A stretch of 64,000 bases of DNA from Palleronia abyssalis (GCF_900302445.1 NZ_ONZF01000012.1:48105-112104); one strand, 5' to 3'; positions 1 through 9,811 are shown, counted from the first letter of the stretch. Numbers and translations: made by a program. The notes: a model not told the origin generated them from the letters alone.

Positions 1-17
1 GATCGACGGACAGCTCC

Positions 18-320
18 TTATTCCTTCTCGGTGGTGAAGGTCAGGGGATAACCCTCGTCCTGCCCCATCCGGTTGGCCTGCGCGCTCTTCTCCTCGGCAA
101 TCTCGCGGGTGAAGACCGCCACCACCGACGCACCTAGCTGATGCGCGGTCAGCATGACGCCCAGCGCTTCGCCCTCGCTCATCCGGAACACCCCCTGAAG
201 CACCTTCGTCACGAAATCGCGCGGCGTGAAGTCGTCGTTCAGCAAGATCACCTTGTACAGCGGCGGGCGCTTGGGCTTGGCCTTTTCCTCGGGGCGCTTG
301 ATGGTTTCCGTCTCGGACAT
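18..320 (-). CDS. clpS: ClpS adaptor of the ClpAP protease
   Basis: A 100-residue cytoplasmic adaptor that delivers N-degron substrates to the ClpA unfoldase. After a charged 20-residue N-terminal tail the ClpS fold starts at LYKVILLNDD; the Asn-Asp-Asp at residues 28-30 and His60 (TAHQLG) match the pocket residues that bind the N-terminal amino acid in characterised ClpS proteins. The C-terminus ends in the usual TTEKE. Length is typical. clpA is not next to it; it diverges from an ABC-F gene across about 58 bases. Alphaproteobacteria often carry two ClpS paralogues, and I cannot tell which one this is. Confidence 0.95.
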   Translation of the reverse strand: MSETETIKRPEEKAKPKRPPLYKVILLNDDFTPRDFVTKVLQGVFRMSEGEALGVMLTAHQLGASVVAVFTREIAEEKSAQANRMGQDEGYPLTFTTEKE

Positions 321-378
321 GGCCGGGGATATAGCGCGCGCCCTTGATGGGACCGCCCGCTGCGTCTACCTCGCGCAC

Positions 379-2190
379 ATGGCACGCGCACCCCTCCTCC
401 AGCTTTCCGACATTTCCCTCACGTTTGGGGGCGATCCCGTCTTTTCCGAGCTCGACCTCGTGGTCCAGCCAGGCGACCGAGTCGCGCTTGTTGGGCGCAA
501 CGGGTCGGGTAAATCCACCCTGATGAAGGTCATGGCCGGACTGATCGAGCCTGATCGCGGCGATCGGGTCCTCTCGCCCGGCACCACCACCGGCTACATG
601 GAGCAGGAGCCGACCATGGAAGGCTTCGCCACATTGGGCGATTTCGCGACCTCCACGCTGGACCCGGCCGAGGCCTACAAGGTTGAAATGGTCGCCGACG
701 ACCTGACCTTCGACCCCGCGACCGAGCCGTCGAAGGCCTCGGGCGGCGAACGGCGCCGCGCGGCGCTGGCCAAGCTTCTGGCCGAGGCGCCCGAACTGAT
801 GCTGCTGGACGAGCCGACGAACCACCTCGATATCCGCGCCATCGCCTGGCTCGAGGATCAGCTGAAATCGACCCGCTCGGGCTTCGTCCTCATCAGCCAC
901 GACCGGGCTTTCCTGCGTAATCTCACGAAAGCGACCCTCTGGATCGACCGCGGCGCCGTCCGCCGGCAGGAAAAGGGGTTCGAGAATTTCGAGGACTGGC
1001 GCGACAAGGTGTGGGAGGACGAGGACATCCACCGCCACAAGCTCGACCGCAAGATCAAGGCCGAGGCGCGCTGGGCCGTGGAAGGCATCAGCGCCCGGCG
1101 CAAGCGCAACCAGGGCCGGGTCCGCGCGCTTCAGGACCTGCGCGAGACGCGCTCGAACATGGTGCGCCGTCAAGGCACGGCGGCGATGGACCTGGAAAGC
1201 GGCCAGCAGTCCGGCAAGAAGGTGATCGAGGCCGAGGATATCGCGAAATCCTACGGCGACCGTACCATCCTGCGCCCGTTCTCGATCAAGATCGGGCGCG
1301 GCGACCGTGTGGCCTTCGTCGGGCCCAACGGCGTCGGCAAGACCACTTTGCTGAAGATGCTCACGGGCGAGATCGAGCCCGACGAGGGTCGCGTGAAGCA
1401 CGGCACCAACCTCGAAATCGCCGTCTTCGACCAGGCCCGGGCGCAGCTTGACCCCGAGATGTCGCTTTGGGATAGCCTGACCGGCACGCCCGAAATGCGC
1501 GTGGGCGGCGCGGCCGACCAGGTGATGGTGCGCGGCACGCCCCGCCATGTCGTGGGCTACCTCAAGGACTTCCTCTTCTCCGAAGCGCAGGCCCGCGCGC
1601 CGGTCCGGTCCCTTTCGGGGGGCGAAAAGGCGCGGCTGCTGCTTGCGCGACTGATGGCCAAGCCCTCGAACCTTCTGGTCCTGGACGAGCCAACCAACGA
1701 TCTGGACATCGAAACGCTGGACCTTCTTCAGGACCTCTTGTCTGACTACGACGGCACCGTCCTTCTGGTCAGCCACGACCGCGATTTCCTCGACCGGGTG
1801 GCGACGCAGACCGTCGCGTTCGAGGGGGAAGGCCGTGCGATGGCCTATGCCGGCGGCTGGTCCGACTATCTGGACCAGAAACCTGACGACCGGGGCATGA
1901 CCGATCCGCAGAAGCCCGCCCCCAAGCCCAAGGCAGCCGCGCCCGCCGCGCCTGCGCCGTCGAAAAAACTCAGCTTTACCGAGTCGCATCGCCTGAAGAC
2001 TCTTCCGGACGAGATCGCGCGCCTTGAAGGCGAAATCGAGAAGCTCGAACAACTTCTCGCTGATTCGGATCTCTTCACCCGAGAGCCCGTGAAGTTCAAA
2101 AAGGCGACCGAGGCGCTGTCGGACCGGCAGACCAAGCTCTCCGCAGCCGAAGACGAATGGCTGATCCTAGAGGAAAAGTCGCAAAGCTGA
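379..2190 (+). CDS. ABC-F family ATPase (Uup/EttA-like)
   Basis: Soluble protein of 603 residues with two ABC ATPase domains and no membrane segments, the hallmark of ABC-F proteins, which act on ribosomes. Domain 1 has Walker A GRNGSGKST, signature SGGERRRAAL and Walker B LMLLDEPTNHLD; domain 2 has GPNGVGKTT, SGGEKARLLL and LLVLDEPTNDLD. An Ala/Pro-rich linker leads to a C-terminal charged coiled coil (from about residue 530), as in Uup. The frame is open further upstream, but the start at 379 gives the family N-terminus (MARAPLLQLSDISLTF). No clear Shine-Dalgarno site precedes it, so the message may be leaderless or nearly so. Uup-like is the best guess because of the C-terminal coiled coil. 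Confidence 0.9.
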   Translation: MARAPLLQLSDISLTFGGDPVFSELDLVVQPGDRVALVGRNGSGKSTLMKVMAGLIEPDRGDRVLSPGTTTGYMEQEPTMEGFATLGDFATSTLDPAEAYKVEMVADDLTFDPATEPSKASGGERRRAALAKLLAEAPELMLLDEPTNHLDIRAIAWLEDQLKSTRSGFVLISHDRAFLRNLTKATLWIDRGAVRRQEKGFENFEDWRDKVWEDEDIHRHKLDRKIKAEARWAVEGISARRKRNQGRVRALQDLRETRSNMVRRQGTAAMDLESGQQSGKKVIEAEDIAKSYGDRTILRPFSIKIGRGDRVAFVGPNGVGKTTLLKMLTGEIEPDEGRVKHGTNLEIAVFDQARAQLDPEMSLWDSLTGTPEMRVGGAADQVMVRGTPRHVVGYLKDFLFSEAQARAPVRSLSGGEKARLLLARLMAKPSNLLVLDEPTNDLDIETLDLLQDLLSDYDGTVLLVSHDRDFLDRVATQTVAFEGEGRAMAYAGGWSDYLDQKPDDRGMTDPQKPAPKPKAAAPAAPAPSKKLSFTESHRLKTLPDEIARLEGEIEKLEQLLADSDLFTREPVKFKKATEALSDRQTKLSAAEDEWLILEEKSQS

Positions 2191-2394
2191 TCACGTCCTC
2201 TTGAGGACTGGAACTTCACCCACAGAAATACGGCAAATCCCCGCCTAGACCGTGTTTTTTTTATCGCACTCGCCGGTCATCCCGTTACAGGTGCATGGAA
2301 CTCGACCGGTCATAGGGCGTCTATCGTGCAGGTGTCCGGGACAGTTGAATGCGCATCAGCGCAAGGACATCGTAAGAGTTAAATGGAGCAGAAC

Positions 2395-3105
2395 ATGAAG
2401 TTCATCACTACAGCCGCAGTTGGCGCCCTGTTCGCCGGTTCCGCCTATGCCGGCGGCGTCACCCCGGCACCGGTCGAGCCCATGGTTATGACCCCCGCGC
2501 CCGTCGTCATGTCGAACGACTGGACCGGTGGTTATGCCGGTCTCTCGCTCGGCTATGGCGGCGTGAATGTCGACGGCGACGTCTTCGCCGACCTTGATGA
2601 CGACGACGACGATGACGATGAAGACGATCTCATCAACTTCGACATCGACGGTGACGGCGTCATCGGCGGCGCGTTCGCCGGTTACCAGTACGACTTCGGC
2701 AACTTCGTTCTGGGCGGCGAACTCGACCTGAACGCGGCGAACCTCGACTTCGACGACGACGACTTCTTCGGCGACGACCTGAACGTCGACTTCGACGACG
2801 ATGGCGACACCGATGACGGCGGCGCGTCCTTCGATCAGATCCACCGCCTGAAGCTGCGCGCCGGTTACGACGCGGGCAACACGCTGATCTACGGTGTGGT
2901 CGGTGCGGCCTATGCCGAAGCCGAAATCTTCGACGAAGACTACAGCGACACCGGCTACGTGCTGGGTGCTGGTGTGGACTATAAGGTTGCCCCGAACGTC
3001 ACCGTCGGCGGCGAAGTTCTCTACCACGAGTGGAACGACTTCGACGACACCGGCGCCGACTTCGACGCGACCACGGTTCAGGCCCGCGTGGCCTACCAGT
3101 TCTGA
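2395..3105 (+). CDS. Outer-membrane beta-barrel protein with Asp-rich loops
   Basis: Exported protein of 236 residues. Signal peptide MKFITTAAVGALFAGSAYAG, then a mature protein of alternating short strands ending in QARVAYQF; a C-terminal Phe is typical of outer-membrane barrels recognised by the BAM complex. The pattern resembles OmpW/Omp25-type porin-like barrels. Two predicted loops are almost pure aspartate (one has eight Asp in a row) and include DIDGDGVIGG, which resembles an EF-hand or dockerin calcium loop. The start at 2395 is chosen over 2383 because GGAG lies five bases before it and the signal peptide then begins directly. A strong terminator follows, so the gene is monocistronic. 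Confidence 0.85.
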   Translation: MKFITTAAVGALFAGSAYAGGVTPAPVEPMVMTPAPVVMSNDWTGGYAGLSLGYGGVNVDGDVFADLDDDDDDDDEDDLINFDIDGDGVIGGAFAGYQYDFGNFVLGGELDLNAANLDFDDDDFFGDDLNVDFDDDGDTDDGGASFDQIHRLKLRAGYDAGNTLIYGVVGAAYAEAEIFDEDYSDTGYVLGAGVDYKVAPNVTVGGEVLYHEWNDFDDTGADFDATTVQARVAYQF

Positions 3106-3130
3106 TCCCACACGGATCTGAACGTGATGA

Positions 3131-3156
3131 GGGGCCGGTCCGACCGGCCCCTTTTT
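3131..3156 (+). terminator. Rho-independent terminator after the barrel gene
   Basis: Perfect 9-bp GC stem (ggggccggt / accggcccc) with a 3-base loop, followed directly by five T. It lies 25 bases after the stop codon. Confidence 0.9.
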
Positions 3157-3225
3157 CGTGTCCGCCCTTGCCTTGACCCTGCGATCTTGCGACACCCCCG
3201 TCGCCAGCCGCACGGGAACAGACCG

Positions 3226-4596
3226 ATGATCCGCCTGACCAACTCCGCCGCCCGCGAAAAGCAGGATTTCGTTCCGCTCGACCCGGAAAACGTGCGGATG
3301 TATGTCTGCGGTCCCACCGTCTACGACCGCGCGCATATGGGGAACGCACGCTCGGCCGTGGTCTTCGACACGCTCTATCGTCTGTTGCGCCACACCTATG
3401 GCGCGGACCACGTGACCTACGTGCGAAACATCACGGACGTGGACGACAAGATCAACGCGCGCGCCGCAGAAAGCGGCCGGTCCATCACCGACATCACCGC
3501 CGAGACGACCCGCTGGTACGAGGATGACATGGCCGCCCTCGGCTGCTTGCCCCCCGACCAGCAGCCCCGCGCCACCGCTTATATCGACCCCATGATCGCG
3601 ATGATCCGGGGCCTGATCGACGCTGGTCACGCCTATGCGGCCGACGGCCACGTCCTGTTTTCCGTCGACACCTATACGGACTACGGCAAGCTCTCGGGCC
3701 GGTCCGTCGACGACATGATCGCCGGCGCTCGGGTCGAAGTTGCGCCCTACAAGCGCGACCCGATGGATTTCGTGCTGTGGAAGCCCTCGGACGCCGGCAC
3801 GCCCGGCTGGGACAGCCCTTGGGGCCGCGGCCGCCCCGGCTGGCACATCGAATGCTCGGCGATGTCCGAGGCGCTTCTGGGCCGCACCTTCGACATCCAC
3901 GGCGGCGGCGGCGACCTGATGTTCCCCCACCACGAGAACGAGATCGCCCAATCCGCCTGCACCCATGACGGCGCGCCCATGGCCCGCTATTGGCTGCATA
4001 ACGAGATGTTGCAGGTCGAGGGGCGCAAGATGTCCAAATCGCTGGGCAATTTCTTCACCGTGCGCGACCGCCTGGACGAGGACACGCCGGGCGAGGTCAT
4101 GCGCTTCGTCCTGCTGTCGACCCACTATCGCAAACCCATGGACTGGACCGAGGAGAAGGTCCGCACCGCCGAGGTCAGCTTGCGCAAGTGGCACGCCCTA
4201 ACAGCGGATGCGACGCCCGGCACGCCGGATCCGCAGGTTGTCGATGCGCTGTCCGACGATCTCAACACCGCCGGGGCCATCGCGCGGCTGCATCGCATCG
4301 CCGCCATGGTCGAGACGGGCGAAGCACCGTCCGGCGACCTTCTGGCCTCGGCCCGCCTGACCGGCCTACTGACTGAAGGCATCGGCGACTGGGCCGCTGC
4401 CGTGGACCTGTCCGCGCTGGAAACCCGCCTGGCGCAGGCGCGCGCCGAGGCGATGGAAACCAAGGATTTCTCACAGGTGGACGCGATGAAGGCCGCCCTG
4501 GCCGATGCAGGGGTCGAGGTCCGCATGTCCCGCAATGCCGTGGCTTTGACCCCGGCCGCAGGGTTCGACGCGGAGAAACTGAAGGCCCTGTCGTGA
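3226..4596 (+). CDS. cysS: Cysteinyl-tRNA synthetase
   Basis: Class I aminoacyl-tRNA synthetase (456 residues) that charges tRNA-Cys. It shows the start [17 protein letters not shown], a zinc-ligand Cys in [10 protein letters not shown], the HIGH-type motif as AHMGN, the second zinc region around WHIECSAMS and HHENE, and KMSKS. Length fits the family (about 460). The frame is open upstream to 3124, but the start at 3226 gives the family N-terminus. It overlaps the next gene by four bases (GTGA), which suggests translational coupling with cimA. Confidence 0.97.
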   Translation: MIRLTNSAAREKQDFVPLDPENVRMYVCGPTVYDRAHMGNARSAVVFDTLYRLLRHTYGADHVTYVRNITDVDDKINARAAESGRSITDITAETTRWYEDDMAALGCLPPDQQPRATAYIDPMIAMIRGLIDAGHAYAADGHVLFSVDTYTDYGKLSGRSVDDMIAGARVEVAPYKRDPMDFVLWKPSDAGTPGWDSPWGRGRPGWHIECSAMSEALLGRTFDIHGGGGDLMFPHHENEIAQSACTHDGAPMARYWLHNEMLQVEGRKMSKSLGNFFTVRDRLDEDTPGEVMRFVLLSTHYRKPMDWTEEKVRTAEVSLRKWHALTADATPGTPDPQVVDALSDDLNTAGAIARLHRIAAMVETGEAPSGDLLASARLTGLLTEGIGDWAAAVDLSALETRLAQARAEAMETKDFSQVDAMKAALADAGVEVRMSRNAVALTPAAGFDAEKLKALS

Positions 4597-6206
4597 CCGA
4601 ACGCCTCTATCTCTACGACACCACCTTGCGCGACGGGCAGCAGACCCAAGGGGTGCAATTCTCGGTCGAAGAAAAGAAGACCATCACCGCCATGCTCGAC
4701 ACGCTGGGCGTCGATTACATCGAAGGCGGCTGGCCCGGTGCCAACCCCACGGACAGCGCGTTCTTCGACACCGTCGCCCCCACCCGTGCCACCATGACCG
4801 CCTTCGGCATGACCAAGCGCGCGGGTCGCTCCGCCGCGAATGACGACGTTCTGGCCGCCGTTCTGAACGCGCGAACCCCGTCCGTCTGTCTCGTCGGCAA
4901 GACCCATGATTACCACGTCGCCACCGCGCTGGGCATCACGAACGACGAGAACCTCGAGAACATCCACGCCTCGCTGTCCCATATCGTCGCCGAGGGGCGC
5001 GAGGCGCTGTTCGATGCGGAACATTTCTTCGACGGCTATGCCTCGGACCGCGACTATGCTCTGTCCTGCCTGCATGCCGCATTCGACGCGGGCGCGCGCT
5101 GGATCGTGCTGTGCGACACCAACGGCGGCACGCTGCCCGGCCGCATCGCCGACATCGTCTCGGAGGTCATCGCCAGTGGCATCCCCGGCGACCGTCTCGG
5201 CATCCACACCCATGACGACACCTCCATGGCCGTCGCCGGATCGCTGGCCGCGGTCGAGGCCGGGGTGCGCCAGATTCAGGGCACCCTGAACGGCCTGGGC
5301 GAACGCTGCGGCAATGCCGACCTCGTCTCGATCATTCCGACGCTTGCGCTGAAGGAGCCCTATGCCTCCCGCTTCGACATCGGCGTAGATGAAGCGGGGC
5401 TGCAATCGCTGACCCGCGTGTCGAACCGGCTGGACGATCTGCTGAACCGCGTGCCGCGCCCGAACGCCCCTTACGTCGGCAGTTCCGCCTTCGCGCACAA
5501 GGCGGGCCTGCACGCCTCGGCCATAGCCAAGGACCCGGCGACCTACGAACACATCGCCCCTTCGGCCGTCGGCAACCGCCGCGTCATCCCCATGTCGAAT
5601 CAGGCCGGGCAGTCGAACCTGCGCGCCCGGCTTCTGGACATGGGACTAAAGGTCGAAATGGGCGATCCCCGTCTGTCGCAGATCCTGCAAGAGATCAAGG
5701 AATGGGAAGACGCCGGCTATTCGTTCGACGAGGCGCAGGCCAGCTTCGAGCTGATCGCCCGCCGCGTCTTGGGCCAGCTTCCCGGGTTCTTCGTCGTCGA
5801 CTGGTATCGCGCCATCATCGCCCACCGCGCGGGTACGGGCGGAGTCGATCACTCGTCCGAGGCCAGCCTCCAGGTCCGCATCGGCGAGCGTGTGGAACTC
5901 AGCCACGCCTTCGGTGGCCAGATCCTCGGCAAGGACAGCGGTCCGGTCGACGCGCTGCACCGCGCGCTGAAGGCCGCGCTGGTGCCCTATGCCGACGCCA
6001 TGGCCGACATGCACCTTGTCGATTTCCGGGTCCGCATCTCGGGGCAGGGGACCGAGGCGGTCACCAAGGTCATCATGAAGTCGGCCGACGGGCAGGGCCG
6101 CAACTGGTCCAGCGTCGGCGTCTCGGCCAACATAATCGAGGCCTCGTTCGAGGCGCTGGTCGACGCGGTGAACTGGAAACTGATCCGCGACGCGGTGCCG
6201 GCGTGA
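4593..6206 (+). CDS. cimA: (R)-citramalate synthase
   Basis: Protein of 537 residues, GTG start inside the cysS stop. It condenses acetyl-CoA and pyruvate to citramalate, a threonine-independent route to 2-oxobutanoate for isoleucine. The TIM barrel begins [16 protein letters not shown], has GIHTHDD and [15 protein letters not shown] metal-binding regions, [10 protein letters not shown], and a C-terminal LeuA-type allosteric domain (about 400-537). The [14 protein letters not shown] start is typical of the CimA branch rather than of 2-isopropylmalate synthase. Some family members have been annotated as homocitrate-synthase-like, so substrate is inferred from family. Confidence 0.92.
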   Translation: MTERLYLYDTTLRDGQQTQGVQFSVEEKKTITAMLDTLGVDYIEGGWPGANPTDSAFFDTVAPTRATMTAFGMTKRAGRSAANDDVLAAVLNARTPSVCLVGKTHDYHVATALGITNDENLENIHASLSHIVAEGREALFDAEHFFDGYASDRDYALSCLHAAFDAGARWIVLCDTNGGTLPGRIADIVSEVIASGIPGDRLGIHTHDDTSMAVAGSLAAVEAGVRQIQGTLNGLGERCGNADLVSIIPTLALKEPYASRFDIGVDEAGLQSLTRVSNRLDDLLNRVPRPNAPYVGSSAFAHKAGLHASAIAKDPATYEHIAPSAVGNRRVIPMSNQAGQSNLRARLLDMGLKVEMGDPRLSQILQEIKEWEDAGYSFDEAQASFELIARRVLGQLPGFFVVDWYRAIIAHRAGTGGVDHSSEASLQVRIGERVELSHAFGGQILGKDSGPVDALHRALKAALVPYADAMADMHLVDFRVRISGQGTEAVTKVIMKSADGQGRNWSSVGVSANIIEASFEALVDAVNWKLIRDAVPA

Positions 6207-6218
6207 CCGTGCCGCTGT

Positions 6219-6334
6219 CCGGCATCCTACCCGGCGTTTGTCCGGCGCTTGTCCGGCACGTGACCGGCAACCACCCGGCGCAGGCCCGGCCCTTGTCCGG
6301 CGCGGGTCCGACGGATGTCCGGCGTTTGCGGGAC
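6219..6334. repeat. Array of CCGGC units with exact 11-bp spacing
   Basis: Between the cimA stop and the next start, CCGGC recurs at 6231, 6242, 6253, 6264, 6275, 6286, 6297 and 6319, with a one-base variant (CCGAC) at 6308; another copy is at 6219. The six bases between units vary, but TTGT or TGT precedes CCGGC in several (consensus near NNTTGTCCGGC). The 11-bp period is not a multiple of three and is close to one helical turn. Confidence 0.85.
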
Positions 6335-6339
6335 GGGTT

Positions 6340-7080
6340 TTGAGCGTCAATGCCTGTGCCGAGATCGTCCGCGCGGGCGATCCGGACCGCTTCCTTGCGG
6401 CCATGGCCGCCCCCCCCGCGGCCCGCATGGTCCTGTTCCCGATCTATGCGCTGAACGTCGAAGCCGCCCGGGCCCCGTGGGTCACGGCCGAACCGATGAT
6501 CGCCGAGATCCGCCTGCAATGGTGGCGCGACGCCCTGTCCGAGATCGCCGAAGGCATGCCCCCGCGCCGCCACGAGGTGGTCGAGCCGTTGGCTCAAGCC
6601 CTTGATTCCGAAGGGGCAAACCTGCTCGACGCCGCCGTTGTCGCCCGCCGGTGGGAGATCTCGCGCGAACCCTTCACTTCGACCGAGCAGCTTGTCGCGC
6701 ATATCGAGGCGATCGCCGGCGCGCTGATGTGGACCGCCGCCCGCGCCCTGGGCGCGACGGACGAGGATGCCGTGCGCGGCACCGGCTTCGCAGGCGGGCT
6801 TGCGGGGTGGTTCACCTCGGTCCCCGACCTGACGGCGCGCGGCCTGCAACCCCTTATGAACGAGGGAGAATCCGAGATCCGCGACCTTGCCCGCATGGGC
6901 CTCGACCGCCTGTCCCGGGTCAGCCGTGCCGCCCACCCCGCCGCCCTCGCCGCGTGGGAGGCCCGCCCGGTCCTGTCGGCCGCCCTGAAGGATCCGTCCC
7001 GCGTTCGGGACGGCACCCTGACCCGCGCCCCAGCTTTGCGCCGTTTGCGCCTGATGCGCATGGCCGCGCTGGGACGCTGA
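6340..7080 (+). CDS. Squalene/phytoene synthase family protein
   Basis: Protein of 246 residues starting at a TTG (LSVNACAEIVRAGDPDRF). It is homologous to the trans-isoprenyl diphosphate synthase family: LFPIYALNVEAAR, IRLQWWRDAL and AGGLAGWF fit the helices of COG1562 proteins. The Asp-rich DxxxD motifs needed for head-to-head prenyl condensation are not obvious, and carotenoid or hopanoid genes are absent nearby. It may therefore belong to the small NDUFAF6-like group that assists respiratory complex I assembly; that is inference. The frame stays open upstream through the 11-bp repeat array, which I treat as non-coding. It ends 27 bases from the convergent MFS gene. Confidence 0.75.
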   Translation: MSVNACAEIVRAGDPDRFLAAMAAPPAARMVLFPIYALNVEAARAPWVTAEPMIAEIRLQWWRDALSEIAEGMPPRRHEVVEPLAQALDSEGANLLDAAVVARRWEISREPFTSTEQLVAHIEAIAGALMWTAARALGATDEDAVRGTGFAGGLAGWFTSVPDLTARGLQPLMNEGESEIRDLARMGLDRLSRVSRAAHPAALAAWEARPVLSAALKDPSRVRDGTLTRAPALRRLRLMRMAALGR

Positions 7081-7107
7081 ACCTATATTGCCAATGATTC
7101 AGGTTTG

Positions 7108-8310
7108 TTACGCCGGGTTCGGTCGGAACCTCAGCCAGATCAGCGCCGATCCCGCCAGTGCCAGAAGCGGCAGCATCGCCAGGTTCACCGCCGTCCACCC
7201 CTCGACCGCCGATCCACCGGCGCAGTTCATTAGCCCGCCCGAGGCCAGCGAGGCCAGCGTCACGCAGCCGAAGACCAGGAAGTCGTTCAGCCCCTGCACC
7301 CTGCCCCGTTCCGCGGCCGCATGGGCCGAGGACAACATCGACGTGGCCCCGATGAAGCCGAAATTCCACCCCAATCCCAACAGGATAAGGGCGATATAGA
7401 AGTTTCCGAGCTCGACCCCCGACAGTGCCACCAGCCCCGCCCCGGCGATCAGGCAAAGCCCCACCGACACGATCCGCGCCGCCCCGAACCGGGCGATCAG
7501 ATGCCCCGTGAAGAACGACGGCCCGTACATCGCCAGCACGTGCCCCGTAACGATATCGGCCGCAGCATCACGCGAAAACCCGCATCCGACGACCGCCAGC
7601 GGCGTCGATGTCATCATCAGGTTCATCAGCGCATAGCTGACCATGGCACAGATGATCGCCACCCCGATGATCGGGGTCTTCAAAAGCTCAATCCGCGTGC
7701 GCCCAGCGGGCGCGTCTTTTTCGGGCACCGGCGGACGCGGGATCCGCAATCCCAGGAACAGCGCAGCGCCGACCAAATTCAAGACGATGATGCCCAGATA
7801 TGTGCCGAAAAACGGCACGACATAAGCGTCAGCGGTGAACTTGGTCAGCTGCGGACCGATCACGGCCGAGGCCAGCCCACCGGCCAGAACGTAGGAGATT
7901 GCCTTGGGGCGGAACGCCTCGGACGCGGTATCCGCAGCGGCGAACCGGTAGAACCCGAGCGAGGACATGAACACCCCCGAACACAAGGACCCCAAAAGCA
8001 GAACAGGGAAGCTCCCGAGATACAGTCCAGCCGCCGCGATGGCCGCCCCCGCCGCGCCGGCCGCCGTGCCGGCCCAGAACCCCGCGCGCCGCCCGTAGCG
8101 TTGCATAAAGCCCGAAAGCGGTTGCGCCGCCAGCATCGACCCCAGCATCAGAAGTGAAATTGGCAAGGTCGCGAAACACGGGTTGGCGGCCAGCGACTGT
8201 CCCGCAAGCCCCGCGATCACGAAGATTGCGGGAAGCTGCGCGCCCAGGATCGCCTGGGCGGCGGTCAGGATCGCGACATTGCGGCGGGGCAAGGCGTCTT
8301 CGGCGTTCAT
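7108..8310 (-). CDS. Major facilitator superfamily transporter
   Basis: Integral membrane protein of 400 residues with about 12 hydrophobic segments (for example AILTAAQAILGAQLPAIFVI near the N-terminus). The MFS loop 2-3 region reads GFMQRYGRRAGFWAG at about residues 60-75, close to the classic G-x-x-x-D-R-x-G-R-R pattern. A second half follows after the central loop around residue 200 (PPVPEKDAPAGRTR). Substrate cannot be read from sequence. It is divergent from cobK across 124 bases. The ATG at 8310 directly precedes the first membrane segment. Confidence 0.88.
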   Translation of the reverse strand: MNAEDALPRRNVAILTAAQAILGAQLPAIFVIAGLAGQSLAANPCFATLPISLLMLGSMLAAQPLSGFMQRYGRRAGFWAGTAAGAAGAAIAAAGLYLGSFPVLLLGSLCSGVFMSSLGFYRFAAADTASEAFRPKAISYVLAGGLASAVIGPQLTKFTADAYVVPFFGTYLGIIVLNLVGAALFLGLRIPRPPVPEKDAPAGRTRIELLKTPIIGVAIICAMVSYALMNLMMTSTPLAVVGCGFSRDAAADIVTGHVLAMYGPSFFTGHLIARFGAARIVSVGLCLIAGAGLVALSGVELGNFYIALILLGLGWNFGFIGATSMLSSAHAAAERGRVQGLNDFLVFGCVTLASLASGGLMNCAGGSAVEGWTAVNLAMLPLLALAGSALIWLRFRPNPA

Positions 8311-8434
8311 ATGGCCCTCGTGGCCTCATGCCGCTGCTTTTGCAAGATGGCGCCGCTTGACCTCGGGGGGTTCGGCGTCAGGATGTGTGCGCGGACCACG
8401 ATACCCGCCGAATACCCCGGGGAGGAGAGACCTG

Positions 8435-9172
8435 ATGCGGCTGTTGCTTCTGGCGGGAACGCAGGAGGCCCGGCAGATCGTGGCGGCACTGAAATCGGTG
8501 ACCGGCCTGGGTCTGACGGTCTCTGTTGCGCGACCCATGCGCCCGCCCGAGGCGTTTGGTGTTGCGACCCGGATCGGCGGCTTCGGCGGGGATGACGGGT
8601 TTCGCAGCTACCTGAAGGAGGAGCAGGTCGGCGCGGTTCTGGACGCGACTCATCCATTCGCCGCGCGTGTCTCCATGCGGTCGGCCCGCATATGCCGAGA
8701 ACTGGGCGTCCCCTACGGCCAGCTCCTCCGGCCGCCCTGGCTTCCCGGGCCGGGTGATCGTTGGCATTTCGCCGAGGATGAGACGGCCGCGGGCGCCTTT
8801 GTCCCGTCGGGCGTCTGCGTTTTCATAGGTACTGGCCAGCATCGGCTGGACGCCTTTGGCCCGATGCCGGGGCGTCGCGTGTTTGTGCGCCAGATCGATC
8901 ATGCGCCCCTGCATCACCCACCATTCGAGGATGGCATGTGGATCGTCGGCCACCCTCCGTTCGATGCGGAAGGGGAAATCAAGTTATTCGGGGAACTCGG
9001 GATCGACTGGCTGGTCGTGCGTAACGCGGGCGGCGCGGCAAGCCGGCCGAAACTGGACGCCGCCCGGGAGCTGGGGATCGAGGTCGCCATGATCCGCCGT
9101 CCGCCGCGTCCCGAAGCTGTCAGGTTCGACACGATCGCCGGGGCTATTGCCTGGGCCCGGCGTGTGGAATAG
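8435..9172 (+). CDS. cobK: Precorrin-6A/cobalt-precorrin-6A reductase
   Basis: Protein of 245 residues in the cobalamin (B12) pathway that reduces the macrocycle with NADPH. Family landmarks: N-terminal LLLAGTQEARQIVAAL, the ATHPFAARVS motif, ARQIDHAPL-type central segment (VFVRQIDHAPLHH) and the C-terminal WLVVRNAGGAASRPKLDAA. The start at 8435 has a strong GGAGGAGAG upstream, although the frame is open further back. No other cob genes are in the window, so this is an isolated cob gene; the next two genes follow on the same strand at short spacing. Confidence 0.92.
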   Translation: MRLLLLAGTQEARQIVAALKSVTGLGLTVSVARPMRPPEAFGVATRIGGFGGDDGFRSYLKEEQVGAVLDATHPFAARVSMRSARICRELGVPYGQLLRPPWLPGPGDRWHFAEDETAAGAFVPSGVCVFIGTGQHRLDAFGPMPGRRVFVRQIDHAPLHHPPFEDGMWIVGHPPFDAEGEIKLFGELGIDWLVVRNAGGAASRPKLDAARELGIEVAMIRRPPRPEAVRFDTIAGAIAWARRVE

Positions 9173-9181
9173 GGGCGGGCC

Positions 9182-9811
9182 ATGGAAGAGCGCATACTGA
9201 CAGGTCCCGCCTGCATTGCGGAGGGGACGGAGTGGTTGAGCGCCCGGGACCCTTTCCTGGCGCGGGCGCGGGCCGAGACGGGGCCATGGCCGGACCGCCT
9301 TCGATCAGGGGGATTTCCCGCCCTTGTTCAGGCCATCGTCAGCCAGCAAGTCAGCGTCGCCTCGGCCAAAGCCATCGGTGCGAGGGTGGAGGCTGCGGGG
9401 CTGTTGGACCCTGATGTCGTCCGATCCGCGCCGGACGAAGATCTGAAGACTGTCGGTCTGTCCCGTCCGAAAGCGCGGTATATCCGTGCTTTGGCCGATG
9501 CACAGCTGGATTTCGAAGGCTTGGCCCGCCAGCCGACCGATGAGGTGGTCCAGACGCTGGTGGCCGTACCCGGTATCGGGCGCTGGACGGCCGAGATCTA
9601 TGCGCTGTTCTCGCTCGGCCGGGCCGACGCATTTCCCGCCGGGGATCTTGCCTTGCAGGAAGCCGCGAGACTTCTTTTCGGCTTGGAAGCGCGCCCGCGA
9701 GAGGCTGCGTTGCGCGCCATGGCCGAACCGTGGCGCCCGTGGCGCGGGGTCGCCGCGCGCGGCCTCTGGGCATGGTATGCCGTGGCGAAATCGCGCGAAG
9801 GTATCGTGTAG
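9182..9811 (+). CDS. DNA-3-methyladenine glycosylase II (AlkA-type, HhH-GPD)
   Basis: A 209-residue base-excision repair glycosylase. The helix-hairpin-helix is VPGIGRWTAEIYALF, followed by FPAGDLALQEAARLL, where the Asp is the catalytic residue of the HhH-GPD superfamily. QAIVSQQVSVASA matches the AlkA subfamily. It lacks the N-terminal domain of E. coli AlkA, so it is the short form. It begins nine bases after cobK and probably shares its transcript. Confidence 0.92.
   Translation: MEERILTGPACIAEGTEWLSARDPFLARARAETGPWPDRLRSGGFPALVQAIVSQQVSVASAKAIGARVEAAGLLDPDVVRSAPDEDLKTVGLSRPKARYIRALADAQLDFEGLARQPTDEVVQTLVAVPGIGRWTAEIYALFSLGRADAFPAGDLALQEAARLLFGLEARPREAALRAMAEPWRPWRGVAARGLWAWYAVAKSREGIV

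Noticed and set aside
2356..4194. Long open frame on the minus strand across the barrel and cysS genes
   Set aside because: It lies opposite two clear genes, has Val/His/Gly-rich low-quality sequence and matches no family; typical antisense shadow in GC-rich DNA.
8311..8434. Cobalamin riboswitch upstream of cobK
   Set aside because: The gap is only 124 bases and I could not find the B12-box pattern.
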